A program made the position numbers and the translations under genes. Under the pieces are notes generated by a model, which had not been told where the DNA came from, ran no database searches, and saw only the letters and a program-made list of their open reading frames with translations. Positions 26,181 to 35,070 of a DNA stretch of 64,000 nucleotides are shown here, one piece after another. The DNA is taken from assembly GCF_014898155.1 (NCBI RefSeq), contig NZ_CP062938.1, positions 1,054,001 to 1,118,000 on the forward strand, written 5' to 3'. Within the stretch, counting starts at the first letter, position 1, and the number at the start of each line of letters is the position of its first letter. This stretch comes from Bifidobacterium eulemuris. Its GTDB lineage: Bacteria > Actinomycetota > Actinomycetes > Actinomycetales > Bifidobacteriaceae.

Positions 26181-27296
26181 TCACCACGACGCAAGGAATT
26201 GCGCGTATCCGATGAACACCACCACCCAGCACAAGGAGGACAGCAGCGCGTACATCCCGGCCGCGCCCAATGCCCTGCGATAGTCGGACCTGCGCACGCA
26301 CATGCCGACATACACGGCATACGCCAGCGGCACCGTCAGCCACACACCGGACATCGTCACGTCACCCCACCGCATCCGCATCGAGTTGAACGCCAGCAGA
26401 CTGAGCAGAACGGACAGCGCCAGCACCATATACAACGACGTCGTCGCCTTGCCCAAGCCGACTCGCGCGGCGTAGGTACGTTTGCCGGCGGCACGGTCGG
26501 TGGGGATGTCGCGGATATTATTGATCATCAGCAGCGCCACCGCGTTCAGTCCCGCGACGATGGCACCGGTCCAGAGATGGTCGGCGACGATCGAGCCCGT
26601 AATGGCGTAGCAGGTGCCCACCGTGGCGACCAAGCCGAAGAACACGAACACGAAAGCCTCTCCCCATCCGGCATATCCGTAGGGGTGTTTGCCGCCGGTG
26701 TAGAACCAGCCGGCGGCCAAGGCGGCGACGCCCACCGCCAGCAGCCACCAGCGTTGGCCCGCGATGATGACCGCCAGCCCGGCCACGCAGGCCACGGCGG
26801 CGGCGATGCCGGCGGCCGCCAACACATGTTTGGGATTCACACCCGACGCCACAAGACGGGCGGGACCGACAGCCGAGGCGTTCCCGCCGTTGCGATTGGT
26901 GGCGTCGCCACGACCGTTCGCGTCGTTCCGGGAGCTCTCGTTATTGACACCTTTGCCGCCGTTTCGACCATTCCCATCGATTCCGCCGCGCCCCGCATCC
27001 GTGCCGCGGATGCCGTCGGAATAGTCGTTCGCGAAATTCACCGCGATCTGCAACGCCAAAGCCACAATCAGACATGCGGCGAAGGCTATCCAAAACCATG
27101 CCGAAGGAGCACCGTCGGTCACTGCGGCCGTATCGCAACCACCGGCGACCTCGACGGCGGACAGCCCCACCACATCGCAATACCACCGCTGTTCCACCGA
27201 GCCCGACCAAGCCGCCGCCGCGCCCACCAGCACCGGCGCGATCGACGCCGGCAACGTGCGCGGCCGCATGCCGCGAATCCATATCGAAACGGCCAT
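26181..27296 (-). CDS. menA: UbiA/MenA-type prenyltransferase with low-complexity insertion
   Basis: A membrane prenyltransferase of about 371 residues resembling 1,4-dihydroxy-2-naphthoate polyprenyltransferase: N-terminal MAVSIWIRGMRPRTLPASIA, the first Asp motif NDYSDGIRGTD, the second NNIRDIPTDRAAGKRT, and about eight membrane spans. Between NDYSDGIRGTD and GPARLVASG, normally only a few residues apart, lies an insertion of about 37 residues made of Gly, Asn, Arg and Asp. The start at 27296 is preferred by homology; ATGs at 27317 and 27341 also exist. Bifidobacteria are not known to make menaquinone by a full pathway, so substrate and role are uncertain. Confidence 0.8.
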   Translation of the reverse strand: MAVSIWIRGMRPRTLPASIAPVLVGAAAAWSGSVEQRWYCDVVGLSAVEVAGGCDTAAVTDGAPSAWFWIAFAACLIVALALQIAVNFANDYSDGIRGTDAGRGGIDGNGRNGGKGVNNESSRNDANGRGDATNRNGGNASAVGPARLVASGVNPKHVLAAAGIAAAVACVAGLAVIIAGQRWWLLAVGVAALAAGWFYTGGKHPYGYAGWGEAFVFVFFGLVATVGTCYAITGSIVADHLWTGAIVAGLNAVALLMINNIRDIPTDRAAGKRTYAARVGLGKATTSLYMVLALSVLLSLLAFNSMRMRWGDVTMSGVWLTVPLAYAVYVGMCVRRSDYRRALGAAGMYALLSSLCWVVVFIGYAQFLASW

Positions 27297-27392
27297 CTCT
27301 TCTTCCCCTTGTTGCATCGAAGCCATCATATACTTCACCACAGGTCGGAAGCCGACTTCATTGACGCATCCAGCCTATTCCCAGTGTACTTA

Positions 27393-27409
27393 GGGGGGGG
27401 GGGGGGGGG
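27393..27409. repeat. 17-bp poly-G tract
   Basis: An uninterrupted run of 17 G in the 352-bp gap before the prenyltransferase gene, about 97 bp upstream of its ATG. Such tracts vary in length by slipped-strand mispairing and are error-prone in sequencing. The gap also holds repeat copy 27521-27625. Confidence 0.9.
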
Positions 27410-27520
27410 ATTGAATTCCATCCGCGCCCGCATCCGCGTCTGTCATGATGGTTGGCAGTACGCCGTGACCGCGTTCGCGTCCAATCACCCGCATAAACGC
27501 GTTCCGTTGGAATATGAAAA

Positions 27521-27625
27521 GAGTTTGGTGTGTCGGATTTGCCTGACAAGGCTAATTCCTCACACCAAACTCGCGAATCAATCGTTATATGTGAGCAATG
27601 CCGTCAGACCCGACACACCAAACTC
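27521..27625. repeat. 105-bp palindromic repeat, copy 2 of family A
   Basis: Same length and three-arm plan as 188-292: outer arms GAGTTTGGTGTGTC and GACACACCAAACTC, and a middle arm CTCACACCAAACTCG ending at the same offset (position 53 of the element). The inner sequence has diverged strongly while the arms are kept. It begins 23 bp behind the stop of the minus-strand gene 27649-28770, like copy 1 behind its own gene. Confidence 0.8.
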
Positions 27626-27648
27626 TTGAGTGCTGCCTATTGAGCCGT

Positions 27649-28770
27649 CTAGGCAGTGGGGCGTTCGTCGGAGGGTTGATCGGATTCGGGCCGGTCATTC
27701 GTCGGCTCCGCCGCGGGCTGATCGTCTGCAGGCCGATCATCCGCGGTCTGAACGTCCTCAGGTTGGTCATCCGCAGACTGAGCGCTCACCGGCTGGGGCT
27801 GTTGAACCGACTCGGGCGCGGATTGGGCATCCACCAGTTCGCCCTGCTGGGCACTCACGGATTCAGACTGCTCGGTCTGCTGAGCCGATTCGGGCGCAGG
27901 CTGGGCGTCCGCCGGCTGGGCGGGCTGAGGCTGCGCGGGCATAGTCTGGGTGAATGGCTGATCGGACTGGGCATATTGCGGCTGCGCGGGCACCGGCTGA
28001 CCATACGACTGCGCGAGGTATGCCTGCTGTCCGGTCATCGGCTGAGCATACGGCTGCTGGACGCCCATCGGCTGAGCGGGATACTGCTGACCATACGGCT
28101 GGTTGTACTGCGGCTGTCCGTATTGCGGCTGCGCATAGGGCTGGCCCTGCTGCGGAGCGTACGCCTGTCCGGGCATCGGCTGGCCGTACGGCATGGACGC
28201 CATGGGCATAGGCTGGGGCTGGGCCTTCTTCTTACGCCGATAATCGATGACAAAGGCCACCACAGTGCCGGCAAACACAGCGATCGCGCCGATCACCAGC
28301 AGGTAGATGCCACCGCCGACATGACCGATTCCAAGTTCGGAAACCCATTCCGTCACCACAGCGGCCGCATAGACACTGGCCACGAATACGACGACGCCGA
28401 ACAGCATCGCGGCCAGATACTTCTTGAACACCACCAGCACGGCCACCAGTAACGCAAGCACGATAAGCACCCAGCCATCGCCATTGTCGGTGAGGGTGAG
28501 GCTGGCGGAGAGGCCGTTCATTCGCAGGGACGCGGCCGGGAAGAAGCAGGCGAGAATCGTCAGCACGCATCCGACGAACGCGACGATGGCCGAGACGCCA
28601 TACGAACGGCCGGCGATGGTCACCTCGGAGGCCTCCACCTTGCGCATGAAGTCGGCTGCGGTTGTTTTGGACGCTCCGGCGGCGTTCGGACCGGTCTGGT
28701 TCGGACCGGTCGGTGAGAATGGATTGGGTGCGGGATTGACGTTCGGGTTCGGAGTCTGGTTGGGATTCAT
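27649..28770 (-). CDS. Four-span membrane protein with Pro/Gln/Tyr-rich tail
   Basis: A 373-residue protein of unknown function. An Asn/Pro-rich head (about 1-35) is followed by a membrane core of about four spans (about 55-190, starting GVSAIVAFVGCVLTILACFF), a basic stop (YRRKKKAQ), and then about 170 residues of low-complexity sequence, first PYGQP/QPQYGQ-type repeats, later acidic AQ/DD/QP repeats. GGAG precedes the ATG at 28770. Tails like this are common in actinobacterial envelope and division proteins and are probably disordered. It ends just before repeat family A copy 2. Confidence 0.75.
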   Translation of the reverse strand: MNPNQTPNPNVNPAPNPFSPTGPNQTGPNAAGASKTTAADFMRKVEASEVTIAGRSYGVSAIVAFVGCVLTILACFFPAASLRMNGLSASLTLTDNGDGWVLIVLALLVAVLVVFKKYLAAMLFGVVVFVASVYAAAVVTEWVSELGIGHVGGGIYLLVIGAIAVFAGTVVAFVIDYRRKKKAQPQPMPMASMPYGQPMPGQAYAPQQGQPYAQPQYGQPQYNQPYGQQYPAQPMGVQQPYAQPMTGQQAYLAQSYGQPVPAQPQYAQSDQPFTQTMPAQPQPAQPADAQPAPESAQQTEQSESVSAQQGELVDAQSAPESVQQPQPVSAQSADDQPEDVQTADDRPADDQPAAEPTNDRPESDQPSDERPTA

Positions 28771-28821
28771 GTCGTGACGCTCCTGGATCGGGGTATTCGT
28801 TCGCTGCCCCCATCCTACGAC

Positions 28822-28846
28822 GAAAGCCCGGCGGAACCGGGCTTTC
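28822..28846 (-). terminator. Intrinsic terminator behind lysS
   Basis: GAAAGCCCGG and CCGGGCTTTC form a perfect 10-bp stem with a 5-nt loop, 28 bp behind the lysS stop. Confidence 0.7.
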
Positions 28847-28874
28847 CCAGAAAGGTCACAGAAAGCTGACAGCG

Positions 28875-30587
28875 CTAGTTCAGCGGCTTCACCAATGGGA
28901 ATGTGATCGTTTCGCGGATCGTCGCGCCGGTGAGCGCGATGAGCAGACGGTCGATGCCCATGCCGGTGCCGCCGGCCGGAGGCATGCCCACGCCGAGCGC
29001 CTCCAGGAAGTCCTCGTCGATATCGCAGGCCTCTTCGTCGCCGGCGAGCGCGGCCTTGGCTTGATCCACGAAACGTTCGCGCTGCACGATCGGGTCGTTG
29101 AGCTCGGAGTAGCCGGTGGCCAGTTCGAAGCCGCGCACGTAGAGATCCCACTTCTCCACCACGCCGGGCTTGGAGCGGTGGCCCTTGACCAGCGGCGAGG
29201 TCTCCACGGGGAAGTCGCGCACGAAGGTCGGCTCATAGAGCTTGTCCTCGTAGAAGTGCTCCCACAGATGCTCGACGAGCTTGCCATGGTTCTCCACGTC
29301 GTCGCGCTCCACGCCGAGCTTGTCGGCGATCTGGCCCAGACGCTCCACCGAGGTGCCGGGCGCGTCGGGTCCGCCGTTGGGGATGATCTCCTCGCCCAGC
29401 GCTTCGGACAGCGAATCGTACATGCTCATGGACTTCCATTCGCCGCCGAAGTCGTATTCGGTGCCGTCGAGCAGGGTCACCGTATACGAGCCGAACACGT
29501 CCATGGCCGTCTTCTGCACGAGCTCCTTGACGAGCGCGCCGATGGTGTTGTAGTTGCCGTACGCCTGATAGGCCTCGACCATGGTGAATTCGGGGGCGTG
29601 CGTGGCGTCGACGCCCTCGTTACGGAAGTCGCGGTTGATTTCGAACACGCGGTCGATGCCGCCGACCAGGCAGCGCTTCAAAAACAGTTCCGGCGCGATG
29701 CGCAGATACAGGTCCAGGTCGAAGGCGTTCATATGCGTGGTGAACGGACGTGCCGCGGCACCGCCGTGCACGGTCTGCAGCATCGGGGTCTCCACCTCGA
29801 TGAAGTCGTGGTCGTCGAAGGTGCGGCGCAGCGAAGCCACGGCCTTGGAACGGTTGCGCACCATGTTACGGATGTTGCTGTCCGCGATCATGCCGATGTA
29901 CGGCTTGCGCGTGCGGGTGTCCTCGTTCAGCTCCTTATGCAGGGCGGGCAGCGGCTGCAGCGCCTTGGCGGCGATGGCCCACTCGGTGGCGAACACGCTC
30001 AGCTCGCCCGTCTTGGAGGCGATGACGCGCCCCTTGAGATACAGATGGTCGCCAAGGTCGACGAGCTGCTTGAACCGCTTGAGCGAGTCGGCGCCGACCT
30101 CCTTCTTGGAGATCATGCCCTGGATCGTGGTGCCGTCGCCGGCGGCGAGCTGCACGAAGTTCAGGCCGCCCGCGTTGCGGATGAAAAGCACGCGGCCGGC
30201 GACGCCCACCACATCCTCGGTTTCGGCGCCGGCTTCCAACGTGCCGTCGTATTGGGCGCGCAGATCCTCGATGGTGGTGGTGACGTCCAGCTCCACCGGA
30301 TAGGGGTTGAGGCCTTCCTTCATCATGAGGGCGCGCTTGGCCACGCGCATCTGCACCTGCTCGGGATGCGCCAGCGGGCCGAATTCCTTATTGCCCGGAT
30401 CGATGGCCTCATCCAAGGTGGCACCGTCGTCGATGCGCGCGCGAATGGCGGCATCCTGCGCCAGCAGCATTTCGGCGCGTTCGACGGTGGTCATCCGGGG
30501 CGCGGCGGATTCGTTCTCGACGCTCTCCAGCCCCTCGACGCCTTCTGTGTTTTCGGTGTTTTCAGTGTTTTCGACAAGTTCAGACAT
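28875..30587 (-). CDS. lysS: Lysyl-tRNA synthetase, class II
   Basis: A 570-residue class II LysRS: an OB-fold anticodon-binding domain (about 100-200, with VAGRVLFIRNAGG) and the catalytic domain with motif 2 (FRNEGVDATHAPEFTMVEAY) and motif 3 (GMGIDRLLIALTG). The N-terminus carries a short acidic repeat (ENTENTENTEG) and an extension of about 60 residues relative to compact LysRS. It attaches lysine to tRNA-Lys. Divergent from tRNA-Pro. Confidence 0.96.
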   Translation of the reverse strand: MSELVENTENTENTEGVEGLESVENESAAPRMTTVERAEMLLAQDAAIRARIDDGATLDEAIDPGNKEFGPLAHPEQVQMRVAKRALMMKEGLNPYPVELDVTTTIEDLRAQYDGTLEAGAETEDVVGVAGRVLFIRNAGGLNFVQLAAGDGTTIQGMISKKEVGADSLKRFKQLVDLGDHLYLKGRVIASKTGELSVFATEWAIAAKALQPLPALHKELNEDTRTRKPYIGMIADSNIRNMVRNRSKAVASLRRTFDDHDFIEVETPMLQTVHGGAAARPFTTHMNAFDLDLYLRIAPELFLKRCLVGGIDRVFEINRDFRNEGVDATHAPEFTMVEAYQAYGNYNTIGALVKELVQKTAMDVFGSYTVTLLDGTEYDFGGEWKSMSMYDSLSEALGEEIIPNGGPDAPGTSVERLGQIADKLGVERDDVENHGKLVEHLWEHFYEDKLYEPTFVRDFPVETSPLVKGHRSKPGVVEKWDLYVRGFELATGYSELNDPIVQRERFVDQAKAALAGDEEACDIDEDFLEALGVGMPPAGGTGMGIDRLLIALTGATIRETITFPLVKPLN

Positions 30588-30659
30588 AGAACGACAGTGT
30601 ACGGCTTCAGGGTGACCGAAGCCGCCCGACGACGGACCACGGCGGCGCGGCGCGCCGAT

Positions 30660-30689
30660 TTGTGTTTGTCTTCGGGTTCGTTGTATTAT
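30660..30689 (+). promoter_or_regulatory. Promoter of tRNA-Pro
   Basis: TTGTGT (30660-30665) and TATTAT (30684-30689) with an 18-bp spacer, ending 17 bp before the tRNA. Confidence 0.55.
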
Positions 30690-30705
30690 CTACGACGTTG
30701 TCTAA

Positions 30706-30779
<74 letters not shown>

Positions 30780-30784
30780 CAACT

Positions 30785-30822
30785 GGGTCAGATCCTTGCC
30801 TAGCAAAGGTCTGGCCCTTTTC
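30785..30822 (+). terminator. Intrinsic terminator behind tRNA-Pro
   Basis: GGGTCAGATCCTT pairs with AAAGGTCTGGCCC over 13 positions including G-U pairs, then TTTTC. Confidence 0.75.
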
Positions 30823-30871
30823 TTATCCCGCTTCGCCGCATATCCACAATCCCACCCATATAGGAAAAGCC

Positions 30872-32059
30872 ATGAAGAAAAGCCTGCTCGCGCTCGCTTC
30901 CGGCGCGTTCATCCTCGGTGCCGCCGAATTCGTGATGATGGGCATCCTGCCCCAGACGGCCGCCACGATGAACGTCGACATCCCCACCGCCGGCAACTAC
31001 ATCTCCGCGTACGCGATCGGCGTGTGCATCGGCACGCTGATGCTCGTGTTCGGCCGCAAGGTGCCGCCGAAGCGTCTGGTGATCCTGTTCATGCTGCTGG
31101 CGCTCACCGGCAATCTGCTGAGCACCGTGGCGGTGAATTCGCCGATGCTGCTGGCCGCCCGTCTGATCTCGGGCCTGCCGCATGGCGCGTTCTTCGGCAC
31201 TGCCACGCTGATCGCCAAAACGGTCGCCGACAAGGGCAAGGAGGCGCAGGCAGTCTCGTTGATGGTGACCGGACAGACCGTGGCGAATATGCTCGGCGTT
31301 CCCGCGGGCACGCTGATGGCCGAGCATCTCAGCTGGCGTCTGGCGTTCGGCGTGCTCGCCGCATGGGCCGCGATGACCATCGGTCTCGTGCTGGCGTGGG
31401 TGCCGAATGTGCCGCCGGTGAAGGACGTCGGTCTGGCCGGTCAGTTCCGCTTCCTGAAACGCCGTGGTCCGTGGGTGATCCTCGCTGCCGTGTTCGTGGG
31501 CAACACCGGCGTGTTCTGCTGGTGGAGCTATGTCGCCCCCTGGCTGCAGCAGACCGGCGGATGGGGTTCCGATCTGGTGCCCGCGCTGATGATGCTCGCC
31601 GGATTCGGCATGGTGTTGGGTGGACTGATCGGCGGCCGCATCTGCGACCGTTGGCGTTCCGCCGGCACCGCCGCCCTTGGACAGTTCTTCTCCTGCATCG
31701 GCCTGCTGCTGGTGTTCCTGCTGCCCGGCAACCATGTCTCCACATTTATTCTGACGTTCTGGATCGCGTTCGGACTGTTCTTCATCTCCTCCCCGCAGCA
31801 GTTGCTTATGGTGGAGGCCGGCCAGGGCGGCGGCGAGCTGATCGCCGGCGCGGCCGTGCAGGTGGCGTTCAACGCGGGCAACGCGGTCGGTTCGGCCGTC
31901 GGCGGCATGGCGCTGACCATGTCCGCCATGGACTACCACTCCACGGGCCTGGCCGGCATGCCGTTCGCCGCCGCGGCCGTGGCGTTGCTCGCCTTCTACT
32001 CGCTGCGTTGCGAGACGGATACCGACGCCATCCACCGCATGCGTGAGATCCACGTCTGA
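30872..32059 (+). CDS. MFS transporter, AraJ/DHA1 type
   Basis: A 395-residue, 12-span major facilitator of the arabinose-efflux-like DHA1 group (MGILPQTAATMNVDIPTAGN in the first loop; SWRLAFGVLAAWA after span 5). Probably a proton-driven exporter; the substrate is unknown. AGGAAAA precedes the ATG at 30872; an upstream extension would run back into the tRNA and is rejected. Confidence 0.85.
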   Translation: MKKSLLALASGAFILGAAEFVMMGILPQTAATMNVDIPTAGNYISAYAIGVCIGTLMLVFGRKVPPKRLVILFMLLALTGNLLSTVAVNSPMLLAARLISGLPHGAFFGTATLIAKTVADKGKEAQAVSLMVTGQTVANMLGVPAGTLMAEHLSWRLAFGVLAAWAAMTIGLVLAWVPNVPPVKDVGLAGQFRFLKRRGPWVILAAVFVGNTGVFCWWSYVAPWLQQTGGWGSDLVPALMMLAGFGMVLGGLIGGRICDRWRSAGTAALGQFFSCIGLLLVFLLPGNHVSTFILTFWIAFGLFFISSPQQLLMVEAGQGGGELIAGAAVQVAFNAGNAVGSAVGGMALTMSAMDYHSTGLAGMPFAAAAVALLAFYSLRCETDTDAIHRMREIHV

Positions 32060-32154
32060 TCCGCTCCACACTGAGAGCAAGCTCACAGAGTATCGTCGCC
32101 TCCTCGCCGAACGAAACCAATAGACTGGTGGAAGTTCGACGAGGAGGTTGTGTT

Positions 32155-34311
32155 ATGGCTGATGAGGAGACGCTGCTGGCCCGGTTCGCCGCGAGTTTCG
32201 CGCACGGTCCGGATGACGCGGACGACACCGATCCCCTCGCCGCCGCCGCGAACACCGCATGGCAAGGCACCCAAGTCTTCCTGAACGGGTTGGATGCGAT
32301 TTTCGACGCGCATGAGGCCTCCACCAAGGCCGGTCCATACTTGGAACAGGCGATGATCGATGCGGAGAACGCGGGCGACGAGGCCGGACTATTCACCGTG
32401 CTCAACGAGACGATGGGATTCTACCGCTCGCAAGGCAGGCATCGGGAGAACCAATGGATCGTGCAGCGCACGATGGAGCTCGCCGCGCGCATGGGACTGC
32501 CGGCCGACAATCCCGAGGCCTGGTCCACCACGCTGATCAACTGCGCCACGACGATGCGCGCCGCCGGAGAATACCTCCAGTCCGAGGAACTCTATCGAAT
32601 GGCGCTGCAATCAGCCGAAACCGCGTTCTCTCCCACCGACCGCCGGCTCGCCGCCCTGCATAACAATCTGTCGATGCTGTATAGCGAAACCGGGCGCGCG
32701 CCCGAAGCGCGACGCGAATTGGAAACGGCGCTGCATATCCTCGAATCCTCCAGCGTGAACCCAAACGAGGATATCGACGTGGCCTCCACCCACACGAACC
32801 TCGCACTCGCACTGCTCGCCATGCCGCAAGCCGGCGAGGCATTGGACGAAGCGGAGGATCATGCCGCAACGGCATTGCGCATCTACCGCGACGGGCATCT
32901 GGAACATTCCGCGCATTACGCTTCGGCGTTGGCCGGATACGCGCAGGTCGCCTGCGCGCGCGAACGCTATGGCGACGCGGCGGACCACTACCGCAAGGCG
33001 TTGGCGGTGATCGAGGAATGCTACGGCACAGACACCGACTACTACCGCATCACCGAATCCAACCTGCGCCACACCGAGAATCTGGCCCGCGAACGTGCCG
33101 AGGCCGCCTCCGCCGTTCCAAGTGACTCCTCCTCCGTCATGCTGAGCGGAGTCGAAGCATCTCAGAGATCCCTCGACTTCGCTCGGGATGACGAGGGGAG
33201 ACGCAACCACGATGACGGCGGAACACACATCCACGGTGACGAGGGGAGACGCAGCCACGGCGAAGGAGAAACACGCAACCACGATGGCGGCGGAACACAC
33301 ATCCGCGGCCTCGAGCTCGCCCGTCGATACTGGCTGGCCTACGGCAAGCCGTTGATCGCCGAACGCTACCCCGAATACCAAGGTCGCATCGCCGCAGGAC
33401 TTGTGGGCCACGGTTCGGAATGTTACGGCTTCGACGACGAGCTCTCCCAAGACCATGATTTCGGGCCACGCTTCTGCCTATGGCTCACCGACGAGGATTA
33501 CGCCGCCATCGGCGAGCGCCTGCAGGCCGATTACGACGCGCTTCCACAGGAGGTCTTGGGCTATGGCCCGCGCGAATCCACGTCTCGCGCGCAAGGAGCG
33601 GGCCGCCGTGACGGCGTGTTCCGTATCGGCGATTTCTTCGAGTCGATCACCGGATACCGTCAGGCGCCGCCCGCCAACGCCCCACATGAATGGCTGATGT
33701 TGGACGAGGCGACGCTGGCCGCGGCCACCAACGGACAGGTGTTCGCGGACCCGCTGGGCGAATTCTCAAAAACCCGTCAGGGGTTCAAGCTCATGCCCGA
33801 GGACGTGCGGCTGGCGTTGATCTCCAAACGGCTTGGCATGATCGCGCAGGCGGGGCAATACAATCTGCCTCGCAGCCTCAAACGTGGCGATGGCGCGGCG
33901 GCATGGCTGTCGATCCAGGAGTTCGTCACAGCCGCAGGATCGCTGGTGTTTCTGATTAATGAGCCGGTTTCGGCGGGCTATATGCCGTATTACAAATGGC
34001 GGTTCGCCGCATTGCGGCGGCTTTCCTCCCGTATGGCGACACGATTGTCTGATGTGTGCGAACAGTTGGAATCGCTGCTGCGGCTTTCCTCCGCCGCCTG
34101 TTTCGGCGGCGCGGGATTCGGCGAAGGAGGCAAAGGCGCGACTCCGGCCGTCGAGACCGCCAACGCCACTGTCGAACACATCTGCGGGCAGATCGTCACG
34201 CAACTGCGTCGCGAAGGACTCACCAACAGCGATGAGACCTTTCTGGAATGGCAACGCCCCTACGTCGAGGAGCATATCGCCGATTCAAATCCTTGTCTGC
34301 ATAGCTTATAA
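32155..34311 (+). CDS. TPR and DUF4037 nucleotidyltransferase-like protein with repeat insertion
   Basis: A 718-residue cytoplasmic protein. Residues about 60-310 are tetratricopeptide-type helices. Residues about 385-718 match the DUF4037 family, with HGSECYGFDDELSQDHDFG (about 418-436), which resembles the GS...D-x-D signature of minimal nucleotidyltransferases. The two parts are joined by a linker derived from repeat family B (33135-33193, translated VMLSGVEASQRSLDFARDD) and His/Arg/Gly/Asp-rich duplications to about 33305. GAGGAGG precedes the ATG at 32155. The next gene is DUF4125. No substrate is known; the pair may be a regulatory or nucleotide-transfer system, which is speculation. 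Confidence 0.75.
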   Translation: MADEETLLARFAASFAHGPDDADDTDPLAAAANTAWQGTQVFLNGLDAIFDAHEASTKAGPYLEQAMIDAENAGDEAGLFTVLNETMGFYRSQGRHRENQWIVQRTMELAARMGLPADNPEAWSTTLINCATTMRAAGEYLQSEELYRMALQSAETAFSPTDRRLAALHNNLSMLYSETGRAPEARRELETALHILESSSVNPNEDIDVASTHTNLALALLAMPQAGEALDEAEDHAATALRIYRDGHLEHSAHYASALAGYAQVACARERYGDAADHYRKALAVIEECYGTDTDYYRITESNLRHTENLARERAEAASAVPSDSSSVMLSGVEASQRSLDFARDDEGRRNHDDGGTHIHGDEGRRSHGEGETRNHDGGGTHIRGLELARRYWLAYGKPLIAERYPEYQGRIAAGLVGHGSECYGFDDELSQDHDFGPRFCLWLTDEDYAAIGERLQADYDALPQEVLGYGPRESTSRAQGAGRRDGVFRIGDFFESITGYRQAPPANAPHEWLMLDEATLAAATNGQVFADPLGEFSKTRQGFKLMPEDVRLALISKRLGMIAQAGQYNLPRSLKRGDGAAAWLSIQEFVTAAGSLVFLINEPVSAGYMPYYKWRFAALRRLSSRMATRLSDVCEQLESLLRLSSAACFGGAGFGEGGKGATPAVETANATVEHICGQIVTQLRREGLTNSDETFLEWQRPYVEEHIADSNPCLHSL
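33135..33193. repeat. Palindromic repeat family B, copy 2, in frame inside a gene
   Basis: CGTCATGCTGAGCGGAGTCG to CTCGGGATGACG, with CTCAGAGATCCCTCGACTTC between. It is the same family as 17388-17470 and 40070-40206. It lies in the linker of the TPR-DUF4037 gene without breaking the frame. Confidence 0.8.
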
Positions 34312-34461
34312 ACGGACCGCAGCCCGTGCCGGCTTGCCAATGTCGTCCGGCCAGTTCCCGGACGACAGGATCAGCCGAAGGAAAGGTCCAACATAAAACG
34401 TGAATCGCCCTCGCTTCGGCGAATACTCAGCAAATCGATAATCGACGGCCAAGGAGGAAGG

Positions 34462-35067
34462 TTGAAGGAAATTATCAACACCATTATCCGGCTGGAGTGG
34501 GAGCAGTTCCAACGCACCAACAACGAGGGCGGACGCGCCGCCTGCCAAGGCAACTGGCCGACGTTCCGCCAGATGCGCGCCAGCCAGTTCCTCACGTGGG
34601 AACCGCCGTTGCTGGAAAGCTACCGCGACGACCTGTTGGAGGCCGACCGCACGGGACGCAATCTCATCACCGAGAAATACGGCCGCATGATGGCCTCGAC
34701 CGTGCCCGCGGAATACCGGGAACGCATCGAACCGTATATTCCGCGCCTGTCTGAAGCCCGCGTGGCCACACAGGAGAGGATCATCGCCACGCAGGTGGCG
34801 TGGGCGGCCGATTTCCGCGAACGCTACCCCAAACTGGGACAGGCCATGCGCGTACTCACCACCGCCGAGGACACACCTGAGATCACGTCGTTCGAAACGT
34901 ATCTGCGCGGCGAACTCGGCACGTATTCCGAACGCACGTTGGAACTCTACGAACGGATGGTCAATGAATACAAAACCGCCGGCCGCAACCTGACCGAGGA
35001 GACCATCCTCAATACCGTGCGGCTCGGCGGTTTCGCCGGCCTCGACGAGGCCGAAGCGGCTCAGTAG
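34462..35067 (+). CDS. DUF4125 protein
   Basis: A 201-residue, mostly alpha-helical protein of the DUF4125 family (IIRLEWEQFQRTNNEGGRA near the start; DFRERYPKLGQAMR centrally). Function unknown. The start is TTG at 34462, supported by AAGGAGGAAGG directly upstream. It follows the TPR-DUF4037 gene by 150 bp in the same direction; these two families are commonly neighbours or fused in Firmicutes and Actinobacteria as far as I recall, which suggests joint function. Confidence 0.72.
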   Translation: MKEIINTIIRLEWEQFQRTNNEGGRAACQGNWPTFRQMRASQFLTWEPPLLESYRDDLLEADRTGRNLITEKYGRMMASTVPAEYRERIEPYIPRLSEARVATQERIIATQVAWAADFRERYPKLGQAMRVLTTAEDTPEITSFETYLRGELGTYSERTLELYERMVNEYKTAGRNLTEETILNTVRLGGFAGLDEAEAAQ

Positions 35068-35070
35068 CGG

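Noticed and set aside
27649..28200. Phage-like or adhesin repeat protein
   Set aside because: The Pro/Gln/Tyr-rich repeats are a low-complexity tail behind membrane spans; there is no signal peptide, sorting signal or adhesin domain.
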